Shown here in pieces: positions 12,273 through 22,486 of a stretch of DNA of 64,000 bases. Source of the stretch: Agelaius tricolor (taxonomy: Eukaryota > Chordata > Aves > Passeriformes > Icteridae); contig JALJCS010000001.1 of the NCBI GenBank assembly GCA_023055355.1, positions 108,702,881 through 108,766,880 on the forward strand, in the 5' to 3' direction. Each line of letters opens with the position of its first letter. Position 1 is the first letter of the stretch. The position numbers and the translations under genes were made by a program. The notes below the pieces were generated by a model that was given only the letters and a program-made list of their open reading frames with translations, searched no databases and was not told the DNA's origin.

Positions 12273-13114
12273 CACCTTCTCCACCACTTTCCATCCCATG
12301 TTTTTGTTGTCTTTTCTACATAAAAGAGAAAAAATACTTATGATTACATGATTAGCAAAGGGTTTTTTTCCACCATTCTTCAGAGAACTGATTTATTTGC
12401 ATGTTAATATTCTTATCCGTATACAAAAATGTGCACCATAAACACTTTTATAAGGCAGAACCAGCCAACTGGAAATCCTTCCTTTATTTTAAAGATAATA
12501 GCTCCATTTGTTTATTGCTTCTGCTGTTGATTTTTTCCAAGCAGAACAGCAAATCTGCTCTCAGTTAGGGGAGCACAACCCTTCTGTGGCCAGAGTTCAG
12601 TACATATCCCAGGGTACCTTTCCATAGTAAAACACCCTGCCTACTTCAAGGAAGCTGATCACAATTAACTCTTCTGGATGTGGAGATCCAAGCAACACAG
12701 CCTTTTATTGATTGCCTTGGGGCTACATTCATATGGCCTGAATTCCACCCCACTCCCCCAGTGCTGCTCCACAGGGAGAGTGGCTGCAATTGGAGGGGAG
12801 CCTGGGGCAGGCAGCCGGTGGGAAACTCTGCCCATGGGGCTCTGCTGGAGCATGTGAGCATCCCCTGGACAGAAACAGAGGCCAGCTACCGCTGTGTGGT
12901 TCAGCCTGGGTTTGCTTCAGCTGGACAACGAAGGGTGGTTTTTTTTTTTCCCCCAGCAAGTGATATTTATAAAATTTACTATTTTAGTTTTTTTTCAGAA
13001 ATGTCTTACTTTTTCCATATGTTTGTGAAGCAGGGTCGAGCAGAAGTCCAGCGAGATCAGCATCAGCAATTGTTTTCCTTTAATAATTATGTTTGACAAC
13101 TGTTAAAACACAGA

Positions 13115-13144
13115 CTGTAGTGAAATCATCGCTACCCCTTTATT
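13115..13144 (-). promoter_or_regulatory. possible polyadenylation signal for the 13473-13624 exon
   Basis: TTTATT at 13139-13144 reads AATAAA on the minus strand. A GT-rich stretch (GTCTGTGTTTT on the minus strand) follows within about 20-30 nt, as expected of a downstream element. It lies about 330 bp past the predicted stop codon, a reasonable 3' UTR length. Its value depends on the upstream exon being real. Confidence 0.3.
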
Positions 13145-13472
13145 ATGGTAAACTACTCAATTTTTTCCAGTGGTTTGAGGTAAACACTCCAAACATCCAT
13201 AACAATTGGTTGCACCAGGACACACAGTAAAATCAACATAACAAGCACACTGGGGGCAGTATGTTGCTGCAGGGTAAACTAATGCCAAAGAGCCACAGCA
13301 CTAATGACTTAATTATTGCCTTGGTGGTTGTCAGGATGACACCAAAACATCAAACAAACTGAATCTTTCTCCCCAGCTGGGTTAAGGTCTCCTTTGGTTT
13401 CCTGGTCAGGTCATCATTTCTCTCACAGGAGCTTTAAATCTATATTTTCACAAATTTATACAGACAACTGCC

Positions 13473-13624
13473 TCATGGCCTGAGCAGTTGTTCCCAAAGT
13501 GTTCTGTATTGGATTGTAGTGTCCTGAATTCTTTTTCCAAATGTGTTTTTGTTTTGGGTAGGATAGAGAGACTCTTCTTCCATATCTCGGCGAGGAAACT
13601 GTGGGATGTAGTCAGGGTTGTGAG
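13473..13624 (-). CDS. candidate terminal coding exon, unknown protein
   Basis: This is the best exon-like segment in the window. On the minus strand a strong acceptor (CTTCTTTTTTCCCAG, AG at 13626-13625) opens into 49 codons closed by TGA at 13473-13475. The frame starts after two bases completing a split codon. The peptide begins HNPDYIPQFPRRDMEEES and ends TLWEQLLRP. It is hydrophilic, with an acidic cluster and no membrane segment or signal. No donor-like GT interrupts the frame, so it behaves as a last exon, and a possible poly-A signal lies about 330 bp downstream. I do not recognise the protein. The N-terminal half looks more protein-like than the tail. No upstream exon was joined to it with confidence, so chance remains possible. 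Confidence 0.4.
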
Positions 13625-14352
13625 CTGGGAAAAAAGAAGGCTACTGCTGAGGTCTTAGCTGCCACCAAGGAAGAGAACAGGGCCTTACAGATCTTACCTA
13701 GAGTATTTCCTTGAAAATATGCAGCTTAGTCAGCAAAAAGAGCATTTTAGTATGACAGGCCTTAACATTAGTCTGGTTCTTGCCAGACTTCCTTCTGAGC
13801 CCTGGTGCTGTCATGCCCTCCCTCCATTGCCATGCACTTCAGGCATCACCAGAACCTAAGTCTCAGGTAGCAAAAGTTCAGACTTTTCCAAAAATATATT
13901 GTTAACTGGAGCCAGTCATTACAGCTTTCCTCTTCATTATGGATCTTACAGGAATGAGATCAAGCAAAACCAGTCAAAAGCATGACTGCTCAAATATAAG
14001 ATCTGGGAGCATATTTAACTAATGTGCAGCCAGAAAGCAATTGTCAAGAGTTTAATATGATTCAGAATGTTCTTGGTTTTCCTTGTAAAACAGCCTCCTT
14101 GAACAATAGAGAGGTTTTAACAGGATTTTTGTTACTCACTCTGTGGACACAAGGAAAGAGTGCCAAGTGATTACAGCAAAATATTCATTCAGTTGGTTTG
14201 AGGAAGGACATTCATTCTTTCTTTCTTTCATAGCTTATTTGATATAAGCTTATCATACATTTTAAAGCTGGTCTCCTAAAATACCAGAGCAAGTTGCTTC
14301 ATGTACCTTCCAAATGGTTTCCTTCTGAGGAGGTGTTGATCGGACATCCAAT

Positions 14353-14390
14353 ATGAATATCAAAAAGTAGAATGAATATCAAAAAGTAGA
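14353..14390. repeat. 19-bp perfect tandem duplication
   Basis: The unit ATGAATATCAAAAAGTAGA occurs twice without change (14353-14371, 14372-14390) and a partial third start follows. Confidence 0.95.
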
Positions 14391-14583
14391 ATAGGTCAGT
14401 CAGGATAAGGCCCCTTTTCCAAAGATCAGAGGCTTATCCAGACCTGACCCACATAAGCCAGACTGGTTAGGCTTAGGAGCACTATAGGTTCAAAAAAAAA
14501 CCCCAAAAGTTAACACAGAACTGGCCAAAAGGTGATAGTAAATCAATTATTAATACATCTCTAATACAAAGGTTCAGGCTTAC

Positions 14584-14728
14584 CTAAAGTCTGGCTTTCC
14601 CCCTCATTTCCTCTGGGGATTTTTTAACAGCTGGATGAGTGGGATAACTTGGCTTAAAGATGCTTTTCCTGTACTGGCTCCTATGCTTGCAATCAAAAAG
14701 GACTCAAGATCACAAAAAGCATTCCGGT
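14584..14728 (-). other. exon-like segment with an in-frame stop near its end
   Basis: On the minus strand an acceptor (TTGTTTTTCAG, AG at 14730-14729) and a strong donor (TTTAG then GTAAGC at 14583-14578) bound 145 bp. One frame is open for 40 codons until TGA at 14604-14606, only 20 nt before the donor; the other two frames stop early. The peptide contains NAFCDLESFL and SLSQVIPLIQLLKN. The second stretch faintly recalls the SxVIPLI segment of hAT-type transposases, but from memory only and too short to trust. It may be an unproductive exon, a decayed transposase piece or chance. Confidence 0.2.
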
Positions 14729-17525
14729 CTGAAAAACAATGATCTCCCCCAGGTATCCAGAAATATGATAGAATCAACAGGCCACAGTCCCCAGCAGGCT
14801 TGGGATGCTTTGTAGCCTCTTGGTGACACAAACCAGTCACAAACCTGGGCTGTCTGTGCACCCACACAAAGCAGCCAAGGAGAGCTTGGCTCCACAGACG
14901 TCAGCATTATAGATCACGTGCACTGAGAACCCCCTGAAGAATTATCCTTTCACAGAGGGCTCTGGACCTTAATGAAACACTGCCTGATACCACAGCTTTT
15001 ATCATCCTAATCACAGAAGTCAGTACAAAACAGAGCATCTTGGAGCCAAGTTATTCAGCTGTACCAGGTGTTTTGAAATTCCCAGAGGAAATGAGGGAAG
15101 ACTCAGAATGTAACAATTTAAAAAAAAATTAAAATATTAACAAAATTATAAACCTCCTTGTTTTACAAGTAAGGCTGCAACAGAGTGCGCAAAGCTGGGC
15201 TGCCAGGGTGGAATGAGGCTGCAGAAGCTGGCACTGAGTCAAAGTCAGAGAATGCTGCTTCCTGATGGCTGGTTCAGGCAGAAGTCACCGAGGGGGTGAG
15301 CAGAGCAGCCAGAGGCAGCACCACAGCCCCTCTATCACCCTACAAGATCTTTGCCACTAACTGGGCTAGGTCAGAAGAGAGCCTTGAGAATGTGCTACCT
15401 ATTCCCTGGGGACACTTGTGGTTCAGGGTCTAATCCACTGTACTACTGTCTGCCAAAGAAACTTCCCTAGATTATGTTAGGTATTGGAGGAGATTACACA
15501 TGCACAGACCCTGGGGTTTAGGCCCCTAAACCACATCATGCAGCTCAGTGCAGGAACACTTCAGTTTTATCTATGTGAGCAAATAAAACTGGAAATGTTT
15601 CCAAGCACTGAAAATCAAACCTCTTAAATTGTTTGAATGGCCTGGCCCAACCATTCCCAGGCACATCCTGAAAGTCAGTGCAGTCAGAGGCCACAGCTGA
15701 TGGAGCTGCCCCACTTTGGGGACAAACAGGTTCTTGATGTGCTCGTGGCCTTTCAGGTAGACAGCAGACCAGGGACTACTTCAGCTGTGCTGGGCATGCA
15801 AGAGACTGCCCATAGTTCTGGTTTTAAAGATTACTGTGTTCATAGGAAGGAGATGTGTTTCTTGTTAGCCTGTTCAGAGTCATCTTTAGCAGAAGATTTA
15901 TATGTGGAATAATGCGTTTATTTGAAGCATATACTTTAATAACAGCGAAATAAAGTCTCAAAATTGAAACCAAAATCCCATTATTAAAGACTAAACTAGC
16001 AGCAGGAAGTCTCCATGCTTTTCCAGTCCCCTAGGTAGCTTGCTAGGAACATCAGGCAGCTGTTATGGCTGACCTCAGGTAGGCTGCAAGCATCCTTCCT
16101 TGCTTTAACTATTCACAACATCTCCTGAAGCCACTCTGGGCAGTTGCTTACAGAGCTCCTTTCCCACTGCCCTGGGGAACAACCTACTTCGTCTTCTCCT
16201 TTCCTGTTTATTTGCCTCATTCCCTGTGATTGGATGCTGAGACATTGCATGACAACGTGGGGAATGAAGTAATTTCCTCTTTTCATACCTTCAGTCTCTG
16301 AAGTCATTTCCTTCCCCCACCCACTCAGCATTTCTTAATATTCCTATAGTGTATGCTATTTACCACTTTCTTGGCTTTATTCTGCTTTCTTCTCTCACAG
16401 TCAGAGACAGACATATCAGTAAAATATTACACATCAGATCATGAGAAGTATGACTCTAGCAAAGAATGCTGTATGTTTCGAAATTATTCCTTGAGAGTAG
16501 CATACAAAGAGAAAACAGCATAACAGCAGGTTACCTGCATTGCTGAAGTGTTCCCCCAACAACACTCCTGGCTGGAAAGGGGACAAAGATGAGTGGAGCA
16601 GGATGCTAAAGTAGCCTTAGGTGCTTTACAGCTGCAATGGAAAGCTAGGCACCTGGAAATTTAAAAGCCAAATCTTGTATAAAATCCCCCTTAGAAACTA
16701 GCATCACCATACTCCTTTCCTCCATGTCAGGAGTCTATCAACAGCAAAGATCAGCTGGAAAACCAAATCAAACAAACATGCTCTACCTACTGATAGGCAC
16801 CCTATCCTGCAGAAACCAGGTTTTCAGTGGGAGCTAATTTCAGAGCTAGGGAACCCATCCCTCAGGGCACAAAGCACTCCTCCCTTAGGGCACAAAGTAA
16901 GAGATTTCTTCTTGGTCCGTGCTATCCCAAGAGCCCACAGGTGAGCTGTGGTAATTTGTCCTGTTGTGAGACCCCACAGCACGGCACACCTGGCAGCTGT
17001 GACTGTTTGCACCCAGAGACAATTTAAAGTGAAGCTCATGTGCTTGAGTCACAACAGAGTGTTCCATGCACTGTGTTTCCCCACAGCCATGTCAGCCTTT
17101 CCCATTTCAGTTTCAGGGCATACTGGAACAATTATAGGGCCAAGAATTCACACAGGGTCTGTGCCCAGGACAAGTAGTGCGAGATATGCCCAAGAGTACA
17201 TCTTGCTGCCTGATTGACTTCACTTGGGAATTTAGGAATTCCATTTCAAACAGAAATACATAGCTGGAACTAATTCAAACCACAAGGGAATAAAGCAAAG
17301 AAATAAAATCAAACTAATAAATCAAGATTACAACTCTCTCAAAGAAAGATATGTTCTAATTCAGCCACAGGTTATGAGAGTTGATGCGGGAATAACCAGA
17401 GGTAACTCTATAGCCTGTGATCACTGCTGGTCATATGAAATAATCCTGTTAGTCTCTCTTGTCTTTAGTGTAAGCAGTGCAAATACAGTTGTGTGAATGG
17501 TGATAAGGTCTCTCTTTGCCCACAG
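14729..17525. other. non-coding sequence, no gene recognised
   Basis: No supported gene. The stretch is richer in long pyrimidine and CAG-type motifs than its neighbours, and gives several overlapping frames of 60-91 codons on both strands near 15637-17217, none recognisable. A small palindrome (GGTTTAGG CC CCTAAACC) lies at about 15515-15532. Confidence 0.5.
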
Positions 17526-17758
17526 GGACTGCCAGCTACCAATTACACTTGGGGTGCCACAGTGAAACAGCTGAGGACTCTCCACAGATAAGAAGGGAGC
17601 ATCCTACTTGGCAAAAGAACCTTCTTGAGCCACAGCTGGAGTCCATAGCCCAGGAATCACACTCCACAAGTGTCATTGCCTTTCCAGTTACAAACTGCCC
17701 TTTATGGAGAAAGAATTTAGTGAAAAAACATTGCTGCAGAATCCACTCTTCAAACTGA
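17526..17758 (+). CDS. candidate plus-strand terminal exon, unknown
   Basis: A good acceptor (TCTCTCTTTGCCCACAG, ending 17525) is followed by a frame open for 77 codons to TGA at 17756-17758. The peptide is hydrophilic (TAEDSPQIRREHPTWQKN near the start, a Cys pair near the end) and has no recognised domain. No AATAAA is obvious shortly downstream, and no upstream partner exon was found. It could equally be an exon of a long non-coding RNA, or chance. Confidence 0.18.
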
Positions 17759-20702
17759 CAGGAAAAAAATTCTTATAAAAATTTAAGTTCTAATGATAAG
17801 AAAGGATATTGGTAGGGAGGAGTAAAATGTGTTTTCCTTAGTTCTCTTTGTAAACCCTAACTCGGTGATACTGTATTTATCCTGAGCACATAAGCACTGT
17901 GTATTCCAGGGAAAGGGTTTGGAAATTCCAGTAAAACATTGCATTGGATATTCTGTCATTGCTGCATTTTAAAAGCAACAAAAGCCCTCTGAGAAGATTC
18001 ATGCCCTTTTTTAGTCAGTGACAAACAAATATGTAGTCCAGAGAAAAATCCATTCTCTTTCTTTTTTGCAGTCAGTGTGACTTTTCCTGGGAACATGTAT
18101 TTTGAGTATGTTCACAGCTTTGCTACCACCAAAGATAAAAGAAGTTTCAACTGCTCCAACCAAAACATTGTAGAGACAACTTTACATGAATTTTGAACTA
18201 TCACAACAAAATTCAAACAGAAGTTGAAAGCATAATATATTTTTTGTTCATATATGAATACTTTGCTGCGAAAACAAGTCATGCCCATGTCTGAGCCCAC
18301 AGTAACTGCCTGCAAGTCAAAACAATGATTCAGCACAGGCTATGTGAAGTTGTGAACAGTTTAATGATTTTTTTTTCCTCAAAACTTTTGGCACTTCAGC
18401 CTCAGATGCTATTTGTACAGAGCAAAAGTTCAGGCTCTGTTTCAAACTAAAAAAAAAACGGAGAGTTCTCAGTTCATGCTTAAATGCTTGAAGAGCAGTT
18501 TAAAGGCTCTGAATTAAAAGGCTTTACATTTCAAGCCCATTTGGATTTCTCTGATGAAGTTTTCCAGAAGATCGGTGTGTTCGATTGCCATGTGAGAGGG
18601 AAGCTCCAATGGCTGCTTTCTGTTTCTTTCTCAGATGAGTGACCCTGTTCCTGCACCTACCCTCTCACCTTCTCGGCCCGGCTCTCATCTCTGCACAGGC
18701 CTTTATTGCAAAGGATCTTCTCACCCATACCCCCCAGGGTGACAGGATGAATCTGCCACAGGCTGGGTCTGGGTTACAGCCTGCTTGTAGCCAGCCAGAT
18801 GGTCTGCAAGGCTCTGAGCCCAGCTGTAGGATGCTGTGACTCACACCTGCGCTTGGGAGTGCTGCCGGGAGTTTCCTCTCATCACCTTCCTGGAAACCCA
18901 GCAGGAGCCAGTGTGGTGCCAGACACTCCTGAGCTTCCAGGTGAGAATTACCTGGCACACAGACAAGTGGTGAGGCAGCCTCAAAATGGAAACTCCATCT
19001 CCCTTCCTGGAGGATTTCACCATGCCCATGGGTTGGTGTCACCTGTGGAAGCGAGTTCCAGACCTCCTAGGAAAGCCCAGCAGGACACGTCTGCATCCTC
19101 CAAGGATGAGACTTCCCATCCAGCCAGCAGCCTCACTGGATGGAAGGTGATCTCCAGGTGGGCAGCTGCCCATCACCTCTGTCCAGAGATTTTCAAACTT
19201 CAGCAGTGTAGTCACCTTCAAATCTCCCCATGGAAGCACGGATTTGTGGGTGCCCAATTAAACTGATTGATATTTCAATTGTCCAAGGACCTGCAAAAGA
19301 GAACCATGAATCAATGATTTAAAAATCTGGGAGATGGAGAGCACCCAAATTAAACCCCTGTGAGATATTAAAATCACATTTTCAAATAAAAGTGTTAAAT
19401 GTTGTACTTTTCTGTATCCTACTTTTAGAGTGATAACTCCAATCCAAATGTTCTCTGAGAAGTGTGAGAGATAGAAAAAGTCTAATTCTTGTGCATTTAT
19501 TTTAGTTTTAATTTGTGTTGTCCTTTTCCAAGAGTAAACATCCATCTGCAGCCAGATCAGCAGAGCATAATAGGAGAGGGAACCAAGACTTTTGGTTAAC
19601 ACAAAATAGGAAATTTCTTTTCCAGGAAGAATTTTAATTGTCAGGGTACATGGTAGCATCTGAATATATGCAAGGTGTAAGATGAACAGGAAAAGCCAAA
19701 GTTGTTAAGCAGGGGGTGGTGGCACTCAAAGAAATAACACTAAATACAAAAGAAACTAATTCTTAACTAATAAACAAAGATAAATTGAAATGTAGAGACT
19801 ACTGACATCCTTGTTCCTCATAATTAAAGGGCAAGCAGGCTTATGAAGTACAGGGCTTGCAAGACAAAAGGATCTATTTTTAAACAAACTTAGAAAATCC
19901 AGGAAAGAATGTCGAATTATAAATGTCTGGACTGATTCACTGCTCCTGCTCTAGATGTGAGTCACTGCAACACCACGTTTTTTAAGTAGAATAATTTAAA
20001 TTTCATAAATTGAAATGGAGATAATGATATAACCATATAGTATAAGGTTTTTTAAAAAGCATTGAAAAATGTATCATGAAATCTAGTACTCTGCAGACTT
20101 TTTGGGCACAAAAGGAAAACATTAAGGATGAAGGTTATTTTTTCTTTTGATAAACTAGTTTTATTCCTGGAAAAATCCCTTCTCTTTGTCTCAGTGAAAA
20201 TTTCTGAGTAAAAATGAAATACTGAGATTCAGTGCTTGAGAAAACAATGCTCTAAAGAACAATTGTAATGTCCCCGTTCAATGTTTTGGAAAACAAATAA
20301 TTTTTTATGTTTCCTTTTTATTAGATACCTTAGATTTATTTTAATCCTTGATATCTTGAAGCAAAAACTAGTTGTAGTCAGTAATGCATTTCCTTCCCTG
20401 AAGTACCAATGAGGGAAAACAGAAAAAAAAGGTTATTATATGTGATCATAAATAAAATTTAATAAATTTCCACTGTGAAAGATCCTACCTTTCCTGTTCA
20501 GATTCTTGTCATTTGCCTATTTATGCTTCTAAGAAGACAGGTTACAGAAAAACATTTTGTTTAGAATGCTGTAAACAAATTTGTAATCTGGGAATTGTGA
20601 AAGGAAAGTTGATCTCAGACAGCTTTGGATTAATTTTCTTTTATATTGCTAGCCAAATTTCTTCTTCACTCTTCCTTCTAAACTCTATTTTGTGAAGTTC
20701 AG

Positions 20703-20755
20703 GTTTTTTTTGCTTTGGGGTTTTTGGTTTGTTTTTTTTTCCCTGTTGTTGTTTA
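20703..20755. repeat. T/G-rich low-complexity tract
   Basis: Runs of T separated by GG, GGGG or C over about 50 bp. No adjoining retroposon was recognised. Confidence 0.7.
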
Positions 20756-21185
20756 TTATAATCAGAGGGTGAAAGACAATTTCCATCCAACTCATATCCC
20801 ATATGGGGAATCTGCATTTGTTTCCTGTGAGCAGGTATGGATTTTCCACTTATATCTACTCAGACCCTGATCATAACAGCACCATGTCAGCAGCTTTTCG
20901 AGAGATCACATGTGTTTTCCAAGGTCTGGTGATGGAAAATCTGGAAAGCAATATTTAATGTCTCTCAGAAGGCTGTTTATTCTCAAAAATGTTCAGTTAT
21001 TTAGCCTTTTAGCAATTACCCATTCCTAATTTGAATGGGTCCATTCGTCCAGGAGTTAAAGCATTGAGCTGCAATGAATCATTTGTTTCTTTTATGGGGA
21101 TTAAGCGCATTGCTAAACAAAGACTAAGTTGCATAATTTTTTTTTTCCTTTTTAGTGAATAGAAAAGTGACAAAGGAATGAGGAA

Positions 21186-21245
21186 TATATATCTATATCT
21201 ATATCTGTATCTATATATCTATAGCTATGTCTATATCTACATATC
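21186..21245. repeat. imperfect (ATCTAT)n microsatellite
   Basis: About 60 bp of ATCTAT/ATATCT units with a few substitutions (CTGTAT, TAGCTA). Likely length-polymorphic. Confidence 0.9.
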
Positions 21246-22392
21246 AGGTTTTTGGGGTTTGGAATTCCTTTTTTAGAGGCTCCACTTTTGGCACTGCCAG
21301 TACTACCAGCAGAGCCCGCTATGGGACCATTCAAATTTGGAGGAGAAAGGTGGACATTCACAGCCAGGTTTCTGAAATTTCACTGTTTTCATAAATCACC
21401 AGAATTAAGCTTCACGAAGAGCCACCACCCATCAGGCTCAAGCACCTCCTTATCCATGGCAGAGGAGACACCAAGTGTCACCCAGCAGATGTTGCCCTCA
21501 GCAGATCAGCAGTAACCTCAGAGGTAGCACCACGTTCACCTAAGCTCATCCTTCCTGAATTTTTGCAAGGCTTTGCCTAAGTATGGAGTTAATTGAACTT
21601 CCCAGCTGGTCTGGGAGACGAGGCGTCAGATGGGCGTAATGCATTCAGCAGTGGAGGGACAAGGAGTATTTAGGTTGATTGTTAAGCAACAACACTGCGT
21701 GCTGTGGGCAAGAAGGACACAATGCCAGCTCTGGAAATTTCACAACTGTTGAGTTTTTTTCCTCAAGACTTTGTAATTGAGGCTTGCGGGGTTAATAAAC
21801 AACAACCACCACCAAAAGTAACACTTATGACAGGAGAGTAGAAAAGGACAAGAAGAACATTTTGGACTGCTTACAGTTGTTATTCTGCTAATACTCCAGT
21901 AAGAAAGTGAGAGGTCTTTTGTGCCTTTTTTAGTCCAATAGCACGTCTCTAAATAAATCCCAGAAGGGACACGCTTTTGAACGCCAAGATGAAAGTGGAG
22001 GCTAAATCAGGCAGAGGGAGAGGTGGTTTTGGCTGGACCCGAGCAGCTGTGCTTTGCATGTCCAAAACCAAAACCACACTTTGTCTTGGTACATTAGGTG
22101 TCACTGGACTGGGAGCAGTGTGTGCAGAATGGGCCACGCAAGGTTTAGCGCAGCCCTGAGCAAGCCACCCGAGGAAGGGCACAACTTTCTCACGTAGAAG
22201 ACAGAAGGGCGAGTAAGGGAAAGCACAAAAACAGAGCTGGAAGCTAGCTGGAGCCACGGGGAAGAGAGGCCATGGCAGGAGAGTGGTTCTTGCTGATCTT
22301 GGTGTGCAGTCCAGAGTCCTAGGGTGATGTGGATCAAAGCTGAGGTAGCAATGAGCTCAAACTCTGGTCTACAGTAGACCCCACCTCCTCAC

Positions 22393-22486
22393 CAAGGATG
22401 TGCAGATTTATCTCTGAGGCAGATGGACATTTTCATTTTCTTCACATGTGGAGCCCTGGGTTGAACCACTTGCTTCATCTCAATGA
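22393..22486 (-). CDS. candidate internal coding exon, unknown protein
   Basis: On the minus strand a textbook acceptor (TTTCTCTTGTTTTTCCTTCAG, AG at 22488-22487) and a good donor (CCTTG then GTGAGG, GT at 22392-22391) enclose 94 bp. One frame runs through all 30 complete codons, beginning IEMKQVVQPRAPHVKK and continuing MKMSICLRDK. Two bases are left over at each end, so it enters and leaves in definite phases. The peptide is basic, with no transmembrane stretch. I do not recognise it. Its exit phase does not match the entry phase of the 13473 or 8722 candidates, so they cannot be its direct next exon. Good splice sites alone are common by chance in 64 kb. Confidence 0.28.

Larger units (their letters stand above)
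11080..13114. other. non-coding sequence, no gene recognised
   Basis: Holds a T-rich tract at 11776-11802 and the 10-mer array plus hairpin at 12211-12272. An open frame of 138 codons at 12680-13096 (plus) looks like chance: it has no recognisable domain, includes a frame through a poly-T run, and overlaps two other frames on the opposite strand. Confidence 0.55.
17759..22392. other. non-coding sequence, no gene recognised
   Basis: No supported gene. A relatively G+C-rich patch at 18600-19260 gives overlapping frames of up to 155 codons on both strands; overlap on both strands with no shared domain argues for composition rather than coding. The block 20985-21130 (homeodomain-like and SOX-like words such as GGATTAAG and AACAAAG) has the look of a conserved non-coding element, but this cannot be tested here. 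Simple repeats are listed separately. Confidence 0.5.

Noticed and set aside
12680..13096. 138-codon plus-strand frame
   Set aside because: It passes through a poly-T run encoding consecutive Phe, has no known domain, and runs toward the predicted minus-strand 3' UTR.
13625..13700. Very short upstream exon ending CTCTAG before GTAAGA, adjacent to the 13473-13624 candidate
   Set aside because: The implied intron would be about 65-70 bp, and the matching frame meets a stop within about nine codons.
18799..19266. 155-codon plus-strand frame in a G+C-rich patch
   Set aside because: Opposing frames of up to 125 codons cover the same DNA, so low stop density from base composition explains it.
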